64,000 nt of DNA from Streptomyces sp. McG3 (GTDB lineage Bacteria > Actinomycetota > Actinomycetes > Streptomycetales > Streptomycetaceae), in contig NZ_JAAXYC010000005.1 in assembly GCF_018619185.1 (NCBI RefSeq), positions 22,748 to 86,747 of the forward strand, read 5' to 3'. A model generated the notes under the pieces. The model saw nothing but the letters and a program-made list of their open reading frames with translations. It was not told the DNA's origin and searched no databases. Positions 8,430 through 17,387 of the stretch are shown in pieces. A program made the position numbers and the translations under genes. The first letter of the stretch is position 1, and every line of letters starts with the position of its first letter.

Positions 8430-10784
8430 TCAGCCCTTGGGCGTCGCCACCGCCGCCTGCGGTCGGATGGGCAGGCGGTTCACCGGGCGGCCCGTCGCCG
8501 AGCGGACCGCCGAGGCGACCGCCGCGGGGGCCGTGACGACCGGGACGGCCGAGGCCGGCTTCGCGCCGAAGGGGGCCACCACGTCGCGTTCCTCGACCAG
8601 TTTCACGATGCGGATGTCCGGGGCGTCCAGCGAGGTCGGGAGCGCGTAGCCGGTCAGGTCGGGGTGGCGGATCAGGCCGCGGGCGGTGCGGAGGTTCTCC
8701 GTGAGGGCCGCGCCGATGCCCTGGGTGATGCCCGCCTCGATGCGGATCGCCAGCTGGGCCGGGTTCAGGACACGGCCGACGTCCTGGGCGACCGCCATCT
8801 CGACGACGCGGACGGAGCCGAGTTCGATGTCGACGTCGACCACCGCCCGTACCGCGCAGAACGCGAGGCCGACGAACGCGTCGCCCTGGCCGGACTCGTC
8901 CAGCGGTTCCGTGGGGTGGGGGCGGCACTGGGCGGTGGCCCAGAGTTCCTTGCCGTCCAGCTCCTCGGTGACCGTCGTGGACAGCACCCCGTCGTACGAG
9001 GTGATCTTGCCGTCGGCGATCTGGAGCAGCTCCGTGGACATCCCGAACTTGTGGGCCAGCGGCTGGAGGAGCTGGGTGCGGACCATCTTCGCCGCGCGCT
9101 CCACCGCCCCGCCCGACACCCAGGTGTGGCGGCCGTGCGTCGCCGGGCCCGCCGGGGGCTGGTCGGTGTCGACGGCGGCCACGTGGACCTCTTCGATGCC
9201 CAGGGTCTCCTGGACGATCTGGCGGGCGAGCGTGGTGAAGCCCTGGCCCGTCTCCACGGCCGCGCAGATCACCGTGGCCACGCCGTCGTGCACCCGGACC
9301 GTGGCCGTCGAGACCTCGTCCGTGCCCTCGGCCCCCAGCATGTGGACCATGCCCAGTCCGTAGCCCACGCCCCGGCGCACCGCCCCGGGCTCCCCCGCGC
9401 CCTCGGGACCGCCCGGCAGCAGCCAGTCGTCCTCCGGGGCGTCCTTGGGGAGAGCGGGGAGGGGGAAGTCGCGCACGGACTGCAGCAGTTCGGCCACGGG
9501 GGCCGGGCAGGTCACGGTCTGGCCCGTGGGCAGGATGTCGCCCGTGGAGAGCGTGTTGCGCAGCCGCAGTTCGGCCGGGTCGATGCCCAGCTTCGCGGCC
9601 AGCTTGTCCATCTGGCCCTCGTACGCCGCGCAGACCTGCATCGCGCCCTCGCCGCGCACATGGCCCGACGGCGGGTTGTTCGTCCGGACCGCCCAGCCCT
9701 CGATGAAGGCGTGCGGGACGACGTACGGGCCGCAGGCGAAGGCCACCGCGGCGGCCAGGGATTCGGAGGAGGCGTCGGCGTACGCGCCCGCGTCCAGCAG
9801 GATCTGGGCCTCCACCTTGACCAGCCGGCCCTCCGCGTCCGCGTGGTGGCGGTAGCGCAGGAGCGTGGGGTGGCGGTGGGTGTGGCCGAGGAAGGACTCC
9901 TCGCGGCTCGCGGCGAGCTTCACCGGGCAGCCGGTGCGCAGCGCGAGGAGCCCCAGCGGAATCTGGAAGCCCGGGTCCTCGCGGTCGCCGGTCGCGCCCG
10001 GCACCCCGGTCACGACGACCTTGACCCGGTCCGGTTCCAGGCCGAAGCAGGCGGCGATCAGGTCGCGGTCGGTGTGCGGGTCGGTGGAGGCGGTGTAGAT
10101 CTCCACGCCGCCGTCCGGGCGGGGCACGGCGAGCCCGGCCTCCGCGCCGATCGGGGCCGGGTCCTGCCGGCCGATGCGGTACAGGCCCTCGACGACGACC
10201 TCGCCCGTCGCCTCCGCGTCGCCGTAGCGCAGCGGGATGTGGCGGATCAGGTTGCCGTCGGGGTGCAGGGGCTCGGCCGCGAACGCCTTCTCCGGGTCCG
10301 TGACCGGCTCCAGCACCTCGTACCGTACGGCGATGGCGGCGGCGGCCAGCCGTGCGGTGTCCGGGTGGTCGGCGGCGACGGCGGCGATCGGCTCGCCGTG
10401 GTGGCGGACCAGGTCGGAGGCGAACACCGGGCGGTCCACGACGTGGCGGCCGTAGTTGCTGTCCCCCGGCACGTCCTCGTGCGTGACGACCGCGCGCACC
10501 CCGGGCATCTCCTCGGCCCCCGAGGTGTCGATGGACACGATCCGCGCGTGCGGGTGCGGGGAGCGCAGCACGGCCGCCCACAGCAGGCCCTCGGCCCAGA
10601 GGTCCGCGGCGTACGGGAAGGTGCCCTCGGTCTTCGCACGGGAGTCGGCTGCGGTGAGCGACGCCCCGAGGCCCATCCGGGGCAGCTCCTGGTCCGGTCC
10701 GCCTCCGGGTCCGCCGCTCAGCGCGTCGATTCTGGGCAGGCTGGTGCTGGTCGCGTTGGCCGCGGTGGCCGCGTCGCTGCTCAC
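8430..10784 (-). CDS. Xanthine dehydrogenase family, molybdopterin-binding subunit
   Basis: A 784-residue large subunit of a cytoplasmic molybdenum hydroxylase (xanthine dehydrogenase/aldehyde oxidase family) that would oxidise a purine or aldehyde using water as oxygen source. Residues 50-165 form the a/b hammerhead domain. The molybdopterin-binding part includes a HVRGEGAMQ loop and an ETGQGFTT glutamine motif. Relatives end with PFGAKGVGEPP, whose Glu is the active-site base; here PFGAK is followed directly by PASAVPVV, so this Glu is absent. Length is normal. It is last of three same-strand subunit genes, 106 bp after the iron-sulfur subunit. Substrate is unknown and classical xanthine oxidation is doubtful. 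Confidence 0.88.
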   Translation of the reverse strand: MSSDAATAANATSTSLPRIDALSGGPGGGPDQELPRMGLGASLTAADSRAKTEGTFPYAADLWAEGLLWAAVLRSPHPHARIVSIDTSGAEEMPGVRAVVTHEDVPGDSNYGRHVVDRPVFASDLVRHHGEPIAAVAADHPDTARLAAAAIAVRYEVLEPVTDPEKAFAAEPLHPDGNLIRHIPLRYGDAEATGEVVVEGLYRIGRQDPAPIGAEAGLAVPRPDGGVEIYTASTDPHTDRDLIAACFGLEPDRVKVVVTGVPGATGDREDPGFQIPLGLLALRTGCPVKLAASREESFLGHTHRHPTLLRYRHHADAEGRLVKVEAQILLDAGAYADASSESLAAAVAFACGPYVVPHAFIEGWAVRTNNPPSGHVRGEGAMQVCAAYEGQMDKLAAKLGIDPAELRLRNTLSTGDILPTGQTVTCPAPVAELLQSVRDFPLPALPKDAPEDDWLLPGGPEGAGEPGAVRRGVGYGLGMVHMLGAEGTDEVSTATVRVHDGVATVICAAVETGQGFTTLARQIVQETLGIEEVHVAAVDTDQPPAGPATHGRHTWVSGGAVERAAKMVRTQLLQPLAHKFGMSTELLQIADGKITSYDGVLSTTVTEELDGKELWATAQCRPHPTEPLDESGQGDAFVGLAFCAVRAVVDVDIELGSVRVVEMAVAQDVGRVLNPAQLAIRIEAGITQGIGAALTENLRTARGLIRHPDLTGYALPTSLDAPDIRIVKLVEERDVVAPFGAKPASAVPVVTAPAAVASAVRSATGRPVNRLPIRPQAAVATPKG

Positions 10785-10890
10785 GCCGCCTCCTTGTCGT
10801 TCGCCCCGCCGGTGCGGCGACGGGAGGTGGGCCGTGGGTCGGTGTGGTCGGTGGGGTGCTGCTGTCGGACGGCGGGGCCGCGGGCGTGCC

Positions 10891-12582
10891 TCACAGCGCC
10901 TCTCCCTCGTGCGGGTGGGGTCCCCGCTGCACGCCGCCCGCGCCCGGCTCGGCCTGGTGCGGGATGCGGGCCTCGTCCTGGACCGCCGCGGCCGCCTCGG
11001 CGTTCGCCTCGCGGGCCGCGACGACGTCCGCGACGGCGTCGAGCACGCCCCGGTAGCCGGAACAGCGGCAGAGGTTGCCGCAGAGTGCCTGGCGGGTCTC
11101 CAGCTCGCTGGGGGCGTGGTTGCCCTCCAGCAGGTCGTGGACGGTCATCGCCATGCCGGGGATGCAGAAGCCGCACTGGACGGCTCCGCAGGCGGACAGG
11201 GCGCGCTGGACGTCGGACGGTTCGCCGTCCACGGCGAGCCCCTCGACCGTACGCACCTCGCTGCCCGCCGCCGTGGCCGCAGGGACCAGGCAGGAGGCGA
11301 CCAGCCGGCCGTCGACCTGGACGTTGCAGGCTCCGCACTCGCCCTGCGAGCAGCCGTCCTTGGCCCCGGCGAGGCCGAGGCGCTCGCGGAGCACGTAGAG
11401 CAGGGACTCGCCGATCCAGGCGTCGCTGACCGGGCGGTCCACACCGTTGACATGGAGCAGGTAGGACGCGGACGGGTGCTCGCTCGGTGCGTCGAGGACA
11501 ACGGCGTCGGGGGCGGCGATGGCATCGGCTTCCGGGTCGGCTCCCGAAGTCGCGTCCGGGGCTCCGTCCGGGTCGGCTTCCGGAGTCGCGTCCGGGGCTG
11601 CTTCCGGGACCGTGTCCGGTGCCGTGTCCGCTTCGGCCTCGGGAGCGAGTGCCGCCTCGGGTGCCGTGCCGGGCTCTTCGCCGGCGGGGGCCTCGATGTC
11701 GGGGCCGGTCCCCTCGTGCGCCGCCCGGGCTGCCTGTTCTGGCTGTTCCGCCTGCTCGTCCTGCGCCGGTTCGTCCGTCGCCCGTTCCGCTTCCGGGGTC
11801 TGCTCCGCCGCGGGTACGGGGTCGGCCACCGGCTCCGGTTCCGGTGTGGCCCAGGGGGCGGGGGCGCCGCCGGGGAGCGTTGCCGGGCGGGCGCTGTCCG
11901 CGTACCACTGCGGCGTGTGCGCCGAGGCCAGGAACTCGCCCGATTCATCTGGGAGATCCCCGTCCGCCACCGGAATCGTCCACTGACCGGTATGACCGGC
12001 ATGACCGGTGTGGTCTGCCTGGCCGGCGTGGTCTCCATGGTTCGACCGGTCGGCGTGGCTCGCCTGGCCGGCGTGGTTCACCTGGTCCGCGTGGTTCACC
12101 TCGTCCGCGTGGCCGGGATGCCCGCCCTCCGGGGCCGCCGTCCCGCCGAACGCCTCGGTGAAGTTCCACTGGGCCGTGGCGTGCGACGTGTCCTGGTACG
12201 GGCCCCGGTAGCCGCCCTGCCCGCCCTGCTGGTTCGGGTCCGGCCAGTGGACCGCGCCGGACTCCTGAGCGGCCGCGGCCTCTTGGGCGCGCTGCTCGGC
12301 CTGGGCCTGCTGGGTCTGCGTCTGGAGCACCCAGCTGCCCGTCGCCGCCGGGTCCAGACCCGCGGCCGGGGTCAGCGGCAGGATCATCGGGGGGACGTAC
12401 CCCTGGCCGGGAGCGGCCAGCGGAATGTTCGCCAGGTCCTCCGGCGGGAGGTGGACGAACGCGGTGGCGTCGGCGTCGAACCCGTCGCCCTGCGGCGTCG
12501 GCTCCCAGCCGCCGTAGCGGGGGTCCGGGCCCTCGGGGTGGCCCTGCCGTCCCTGCTGGTCGGGGTATTCCTCATTGCTCAC
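10891..12582 (-). CDS. [2Fe-2S] subunit of molybdenum hydroxylase with long N-terminal extension
   Basis: A 563-residue protein; the typical small subunit is about 160-200 residues. The C-terminal 190 residues are the classic two-cluster module: a plant-type ferredoxin motif (CSQGECGACN near 411) and the second-cluster motifs CGFC (about 470) and CRC (about 504). The first 370 residues are low-complexity: Gln/Gly-rich, then a His-rich segment (155-200, repeated NHA/DHA units), then a Pro/Glu/Ala/Asp-rich stretch. It passes electrons from the molybdenum site to FAD. Its ATG overlaps the stop of the FAD-subunit gene (ATGA), so the two are coupled. Confidence 0.88.
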   Translation of the reverse strand: MSNEEYPDQQGRQGHPEGPDPRYGGWEPTPQGDGFDADATAFVHLPPEDLANIPLAAPGQGYVPPMILPLTPAAGLDPAATGSWVLQTQTQQAQAEQRAQEAAAAQESGAVHWPDPNQQGGQGGYRGPYQDTSHATAQWNFTEAFGGTAAPEGGHPGHADEVNHADQVNHAGQASHADRSNHGDHAGQADHTGHAGHTGQWTIPVADGDLPDESGEFLASAHTPQWYADSARPATLPGGAPAPWATPEPEPVADPVPAAEQTPEAERATDEPAQDEQAEQPEQAARAAHEGTGPDIEAPAGEEPGTAPEAALAPEAEADTAPDTVPEAAPDATPEADPDGAPDATSGADPEADAIAAPDAVVLDAPSEHPSASYLLHVNGVDRPVSDAWIGESLLYVLRERLGLAGAKDGCSQGECGACNVQVDGRLVASCLVPAATAAGSEVRTVEGLAVDGEPSDVQRALSACGAVQCGFCIPGMAMTVHDLLEGNHAPSELETRQALCGNLCRCSGYRGVLDAVADVVAAREANAEAAAAVQDEARIPHQAEPGAGGVQRGPHPHEGEAL

Positions 12583-13472
12583 GACAGTGCCCTCCCCAGC
12601 GCGCGTCGGGCGAGCGCGGCGACGGTGCGCCGCAGGTGCAGTACGGCCGGGGACAGCGGCGGGGCCTCTGTTCCGTCGGCCGGTGGTGCGTGGTCGGGGA
12701 TGCAGGCCGCGGCGACGTACTCGCCGAAGGCGGCCAGCGCGTCGGGGGCCAGGCCCCGCTCGCCGTCCCAGTCGATCAGCGAGGCGATCCAGCGCTCCGC
12801 CTCCAGCGGGCGCAGCGGCATCGGGGCGATGGCGCCGACCGCGCAGCGCACGCCCCGGCGGGCCGGGTCCAGGACGATGGCGACCGAGGCGGTGGCGCGG
12901 CCCGGGCCGGTGCGGCCGGTGGCCTTCAGGAACACCTGCGGGGCGTGCAGCAGCGGTACGCGGACGAAGCCGATCAGCTCCGCGGGCTCCAGCAGTTCAC
13001 GGCCGGCCAGCAGGTGGGAGACGGGGATCTCGCGGCGGGCGCCGCCGGGGCCCGCGATGACCAGCTCGGCCTCCAGCGCTGCCAGCACCGGCAGGGCGTC
13101 GCCGGTGGGCGCGGAGGTGACGATGTTGCCGCCGAGCGTGCCGGCGTTGCGGATCTGCGGCGGTCCCGCGGCGCGGGCGGAGGCGGCGAGGGCGGGGATC
13201 AGGGCGGCGAAGTCGGGTCGCCCCATGCGGGCGTGGGTGAGGCCGGCGCCGAGGAGCGCGTGGCCGTCCTGGTAGTGCCAGCCGCGCAGCTCGCTGATCC
13301 GGCCGAGGCCGACCAGCCCCGAGGGGCGCAGGAGCCCCTTGTTGACGGCCGCCATCAGGTCCGTGCCCCCCGCGACCGGAACGGCTGCGGGCATGGCGCC
13401 GAGTGCCGCCACGGCCTCGTCCAACGAGGCCGGCAGCGTCACCGACTGCATCGCCTGCGGTGCGTGCGTGGT
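12579..13472 (-). CDS. FAD-binding subunit of molybdenum hydroxylase
   Basis: A 297-residue FAD subunit of the xanthine dehydrogenase/CO dehydrogenase medium-chain family. The FAD motifs PVAGGTDLMAA and AGTLGGNIVTSAPTGD are both present, followed by the CO_deh_flav_C-like domain. TTG at 13472 (TTHAPQAMQ) is chosen because AAGGGGCAG precedes it and the family usually starts near here; an in-frame start at 13565 would add 31 residues of atypical Cys-containing sequence. It is the first gene of the three-subunit operon. Confidence 0.85.
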   Translation of the reverse strand, partial: TTHAPQAMQSVTLPASLDEAVAALGAMPAAVPVAGGTDLMAAVNKGLLRPSGLVGLGRISELRGWHYQDGHALLGAGLTHARMGRPDFAALIPALAASARAAGPPQIRNAGTLGGNIVTSAPTGDALPVLAALEAELVIAGPGGARREIPVSHLLAGRELLEPAELIGFVRVPLLHAPQVFLKATGRTGPGRATASVAIVLDPARRGVRCAVGAIAPMPLRPLEAERWIASLIDWDGERGLAPDALAAFGEYVAAACIPDHAPPADGTEAPPLSPAVLHLRRTVAALARRALGRALS

Positions 13473-13827
13473 CAACCCAGCTGCCCCTTCCCGGTCTCCC
13501 GGCTGTCCCGCCTGTTCCGCCGTACGGTACGTGTTCACAGCCCGGACGTGGCAACTCTGGCACATCTTCCGATCGGACCGTCGCGAGGGTCCGCGAAGGG
13601 TGGATCCGTCCCTGACCTGCGAGATGGCCGGGTTTCGTACTTCTTCGGCGGGGAGGGTGAATTGCCACTCTTCAGCGAGGCTTGTACGGCTTGTTGTGGT
13701 TCGCGGCCTCGCTCCGGCGCGCGGGGGCGGGGTCTCCGGCGCGTGCCGCCGGGGCTGTTGGCCCCGGACGCGCGCCGGCCGCGGCGGTCCCGGAGGACGG
13801 CCGCGGCCGGGCGGGGCGGTGCGGGGG
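13473..13827. other. Intergenic region upstream of the hydroxylase operon
   Basis: Holds the operon promoter region (no clear -35/-10 seen) and, at 13749-13767, a CCGGGGC/GCCCCGG hairpin inside a larger GC-rich inverted repeat. The hairpin lies 61 bp past the hexosaminidase stop and probably terminates that operon. Confidence 0.5.
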
Positions 13828-15498
13828 TCACACCAACGGCGGCGCTCCGTCGCGCGGGAAGCCGAGGACGCCGGGGCGCTGCTGCCGGGGGTACGGGCCG
13901 CCCGGCGGGCGGTAGTCCACGCCGAGGGCGTCGAGCCGGGCGTAGTGGGCCGTCATCCGGGCGTCGAACGCGGCGAAGTCCCGGTCGGCCGGGGCGGGCA
14001 GGGCGGACCAGGCGACCTCGGCGAACGCGGCGAGGCGCGGGAAGACCTGGTAGTCGACGCGGGCCCGGTTCTGCATGACCTCGGTCCAGACGTTGGCCTG
14101 GGTGCCCAGGATGTGACGGGCCGCCTCCTCGCTCAGGCCCGGCGGGACGGGCTCGAAGCGGTAGACGTCCTCCAGGCTGCGGACGTACCCGATGGGCATC
14201 GGCTCGTCGGGGCCGCCGTCCTGACGGTGGTCCAGATACACCTGCTGCTCGGGGCACATGACGACGTCGTGCCCGGCCTCGGCGGCCGCGATGCCGCCGC
14301 CGTAGCCGCGCCAGGAGGAGACAGCGGCCCCCTCGGCGAGGCCCCCTTCGAGGATCTCGTCCCAGCCGATGAGGCGGCGGCCGCGCTCGGTGAGCCAGGC
14401 GTCGAAGTGCCGGATGAACCAGGACTGGAGCCCGTCCTCGTCCTTCACGCCGAGTTCGGCGATCCGGGCCTGGGCGAGCGGGGACTCCTTCCACTGGTCC
14501 TTGGGGCACTCGTCGCCGCCCATGTGGACGAACGGGGAGGTCTCGGCGGGGAAGAGGTCCAGCACCTCCTCCAGGACGCCCTCGAAGAAGCGCAGGGTGC
14601 TGTCGGTGGGGGCGAGTACGTTCGGGTTGACGCCCCAGGTGTCCCAGACGGAGAGGGCGGTGGTGTCGACGACGTCGGTGTTGCCCAGCTCGGGGTAGGC
14701 GCTGATGGCCGCCTGCGAGTGGCCCGGGATGTCGATCTCGGGGACGACCCGGATGTGCCGCTCGGCGGCGTAGGCGACGATCTCGCGGATGTCGTCCTGG
14801 GTGTAGAAGCCGCCGTAGGGGGTCTCGTCCCACAGCTCGGAGGCCCGGTGGCCGTACTTGGTGCGTGAGCGCCAGGAGCCGACCTCGGTCAGCCGCGGGT
14901 AGCGCTTGATCTCGATGCGCCAGCCCTGGTCGTCGGTGAGGTGGAAGTGGAAGACGTTCAGCTTGTGGGCGGCCAGCAGGTCCAGGTAGCGCAGGACGTC
15001 GTCCTTGGGCAGGAAGTGCCGTGAGACGTCGAGCATCATGCCGCGCCAGCCGAAGCGGGGTGCGTCCTCGACGAGGACCGCCGGGACCTCCCAGGCGCGG
15101 CTCGGGGCGAGCGGTGCGCGCCGGAAGGCGTCCGGGCCGAGGAGCTGACGGAGGGTCTGCGCGCCCAGGAAGAGACCCGCCGCGCTGCCGCCCGTCAGGC
15201 GTACGGCGTCGGTGTCGACCGCGAGGCGGTACGCCTCGGGGGCCAGCCCTCCGTCGAGCGTCAGCACGATGCCGTTCTCGCCCGCGCCCTCGGCCAGGGG
15301 CAGTCCGGTGGCCGCGCCGAGCGTGGTGCGCAGCCAGCGGGCGACGCCCTCCGTGCCCGGTGCGGCGCTCAGCGGGGTATCGGGGCCCAGCGGGTACGGC
15401 CGCCCGGAGGGGGCCGCCGTCAGGGTGCGCGGGGCCGGGATCAGACCGAGAGCCGCGGGGTCCGCGGTGTCCGTGTGCTCGGTGTTCCGGGGTGCCAT
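13828..15498 (-). CDS. Beta-N-acetylhexosaminidase, GH20
   Basis: A 556-residue glycoside hydrolase family 20 enzyme that releases terminal GlcNAc from chito-oligosaccharides. An N-terminal GH20b domain (20-145) is followed by the TIM barrel with WRGMMLDVSRHFLP, HFHLTDDQGWR, PEIDIPGH and the catalytic pair Asp329-Glu330 in HMGGDECPK; Asp polarises the substrate acetamide and Glu is the acid. No signal peptide is present, so it acts on imported sugars in the cytoplasm. It follows the importer permease by 4 bp and is the last gene of the operon with a DasR operator upstream. Corresponds to SCO2943 by position. Confidence 0.93.
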   Translation of the reverse strand: MAPRNTEHTDTADPAALGLIPAPRTLTAAPSGRPYPLGPDTPLSAAPGTEGVARWLRTTLGAATGLPLAEGAGENGIVLTLDGGLAPEAYRLAVDTDAVRLTGGSAAGLFLGAQTLRQLLGPDAFRRAPLAPSRAWEVPAVLVEDAPRFGWRGMMLDVSRHFLPKDDVLRYLDLLAAHKLNVFHFHLTDDQGWRIEIKRYPRLTEVGSWRSRTKYGHRASELWDETPYGGFYTQDDIREIVAYAAERHIRVVPEIDIPGHSQAAISAYPELGNTDVVDTTALSVWDTWGVNPNVLAPTDSTLRFFEGVLEEVLDLFPAETSPFVHMGGDECPKDQWKESPLAQARIAELGVKDEDGLQSWFIRHFDAWLTERGRRLIGWDEILEGGLAEGAAVSSWRGYGGGIAAAEAGHDVVMCPEQQVYLDHRQDGGPDEPMPIGYVRSLEDVYRFEPVPPGLSEEAARHILGTQANVWTEVMQNRARVDYQVFPRLAAFAEVAWSALPAPADRDFAAFDARMTAHYARLDALGVDYRPPGGPYPRQQRPGVLGFPRDGAPPLV

Positions 15499-15502
15499 GC
15501 CA

Positions 15503-16408
15503 TCAGTCCTTTACCGCTCCGCCCAGTCCGGAGACGAGGCGTCGCTGTACGAGTACGAAGAAGACCAGTACGGGAATGGTCATCACCGTCGAGGCTGCCA
15601 TGATCCCTCCCCAGTCGTTCTCGTCCGGTTTGAAGAAGACCAGCAGCGCCATGGGCAGCGTCGACTGGGAGGTGTCGCTGATGATGAACGACTTCGCGAA
15701 CAGGAAGTCGTTCCAGGTGGTGATGAAGGAGAAGACGCTGGTGGCCACGAGGCCCGGGAAGACCAGGGGGAAGAGGATCTGCCACAGGAAGCGGCTGCGG
15801 CTGGCCCCGTCGATGTAGGCGGCCTCCTCCAGGGCTTCGGGGACGGCCTTGACGAATCCGCGCAGCATCCAGATGGCGAACGGCAGCGAGAAGGCCAGGT
15901 GCGGCAGGATCAGCGAGCCGAGCGTGTTCAGCTGGCCGAAGTCCCGCATCAGGAAGAACAGCGGGATGGTCAGCGCCTCCACGGGCACCATCTGCGCGAC
16001 CAGGAACATGATCAGCAGCGTGGTGCGGAACTTGAAGCGGAAGCGGGTCACGGCGGTGGCGGCGAGGAAGGCGATCAGCGCGGAGAGGATGACGACCGTG
16101 CCCGCCACCAGCAGGCTGTTGAGGAAGTAGCGGCCGAAGTCCTGCTGTTCGAAGACCCGGCGGAACGAGTCGAGCGAGGGGGACAGCGTCCAGGGGCGGG
16201 CGTCGGTGGACTGGATCTCCCCGGCCGGCTTGAAGGCGGAGAGCACCATCCAGTAGAGGGGGAAGGCGACCGCCACGGCGATCAGCAGGGCGGCCGCCTC
16301 CGCGGCCAGCCTGCCGGGCCGCTTCACGCGCAGCAGCTTGGCGATGCCGCCGCCGCGCGTGCCGCCGCTCGCGGGACCGCGTACGGGACTGCCGGTCGTC
16401 GCGCTCAC
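15503..16408 (-). CDS. Sugar ABC importer permease 2 (MalG-like)
   Basis: A 301-residue membrane permease of the CUT1 carbohydrate family. Six hydrophobic helices are visible, and EEAAYIDGASRSRFLWQILFP is the EAA loop that contacts the ATPase. The GTG at 16408 overlaps the stop of permease 1 (GTGA), so the start is firm. No ATPase gene is in the operon; in Streptomyces, importers of this type share the general ATPase MsiK. Confidence 0.92.
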   Translation of the reverse strand: MSATTGSPVRGPASGGTRGGGIAKLLRVKRPGRLAAEAAALLIAVAVAFPLYWMVLSAFKPAGEIQSTDARPWTLSPSLDSFRRVFEQQDFGRYFLNSLLVAGTVVILSALIAFLAATAVTRFRFKFRTTLLIMFLVAQMVPVEALTIPLFFLMRDFGQLNTLGSLILPHLAFSLPFAIWMLRGFVKAVPEALEEAAYIDGASRSRFLWQILFPLVFPGLVATSVFSFITTWNDFLFAKSFIISDTSQSTLPMALLVFFKPDENDWGGIMAASTVMTIPVLVFFVLVQRRLVSGLGGAVKD

Positions 16409-17385
16409 AGTTCCTCCCCCTGGCGCCTCATCAGGCGCAGATAGACCAGCGTGACGGCCAGCAGGATCACCAGCATCACGACGCCGATCGCGGATCCGAG
16501 GCTGTACTGCGAGGACGCGAACGCCTTCTGGTACGCGTACACGTTGAGCACCAGGTTCTGGCCGGCGATGCCGCCGCCGTTGGTCATCACGTAGATCTGG
16601 GTGAAGACCTTGAAGTCCCAGATGATCGACTGGATGGTGACGACGATCAGGATGGGCTTGAGCATCGGCGCCATGATGGTGCGCCAGATCCGCCACTGGG
16701 ACGCGCCGTCCAGCGAGGCGGCCTCCAGCACTTCGGTCGGGATGGCCCGGATGCCCGCGTACACGGTGACCATCACGAACGGGAACGAGCACCACAGGAC
16801 CGCGAAGAGCACCACGGCGAACGCGCTGTAGCGCCCGTACATCCAGGAGAAGTCGCCGAGTCCCAGCATCTTGTTGACCGGTCCGAAGTCGGGGTCGAAG
16901 AGGAAGACCCAGACGGTGGAGCCGGTGATCGCGGGGGTCGCCCAGGCGCCGAGCGCGGCCATCATCAGCGCGAGCCGGGGCACGGCGCGGACGCGGGTCA
17001 GCAGCACGGCCAGCGCGCAGCCGACGATCAGGGTGGACACCACGCAGGCCGCGGCGAAGACCACGGTGGCGAGGAGGACCTGCCAGAACTGGCTGTCGTT
17101 GAAGAGGGTGGCGTAGTTGCCGAAGCCCTGGAAGGTGGTGGGTTCGCCGCCGCTGACCTGGGCCTGGGTGTACTCCAGGAACGAGATCAGGCCGAGTTGG
17201 TAGATCGGGTAGACCAGCAGCCCGGCGAGCAGGACGAGCGCCGGCAGGAGGTAGAGCCACGGGGTCCAGCCGGACCGGTTCACGGGCGAGTGCGACCGGC
17301 CGCGCCGGGGCGGGCGGGCGGACGGGGTGCCGCCGCCCTTCCCGGCCGCGGGCGGCACCTTGAGCGAGGTGGTGTGCGTGGTCAT
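16405..17385 (-). CDS. Sugar ABC importer permease 1 (MalF-like)
   Basis: A 326-residue CUT1 permease. A Pro/Arg-rich cytoplasmic tail of about 40 residues precedes six membrane helices; LEAASLDGASQWRIWRTI is the EAA loop. It starts two bases after the binding-protein stop and overlaps permease 2 by four bases. It pairs with permease 2 to form the channel for the sugar delivered by the lipoprotein at 17388-18692. Confidence 0.92.
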   Translation of the reverse strand: MTTHTTSLKVPPAAGKGGGTPSARPPRRGRSHSPVNRSGWTPWLYLLPALVLLAGLLVYPIYQLGLISFLEYTQAQVSGGEPTTFQGFGNYATLFNDSQFWQVLLATVVFAAACVVSTLIVGCALAVLLTRVRAVPRLALMMAALGAWATPAITGSTVWVFLFDPDFGPVNKMLGLGDFSWMYGRYSAFAVVLFAVLWCSFPFVMVTVYAGIRAIPTEVLEAASLDGASQWRIWRTIMAPMLKPILIVVTIQSIIWDFKVFTQIYVMTNGGGIAGQNLVLNVYAYQKAFASSQYSLGSAIGVVMLVILLAVTLVYLRLMRRQGEEL

Positions 17386-17387
17386 CG

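Noticed and set aside
1782..8430. Integrative element inserted in the tRNA
   Set aside because: No integrase and no second copy of the tRNA 3' end was found near 8240-8430.
7800..11429. A 1209-codon open frame on the plus strand
   Set aside because: It is antisense to the WXG partner and the molybdenum hydroxylase genes, has His/Arg/Gly-rich composition, and is a high-GC shadow of those well-supported genes.
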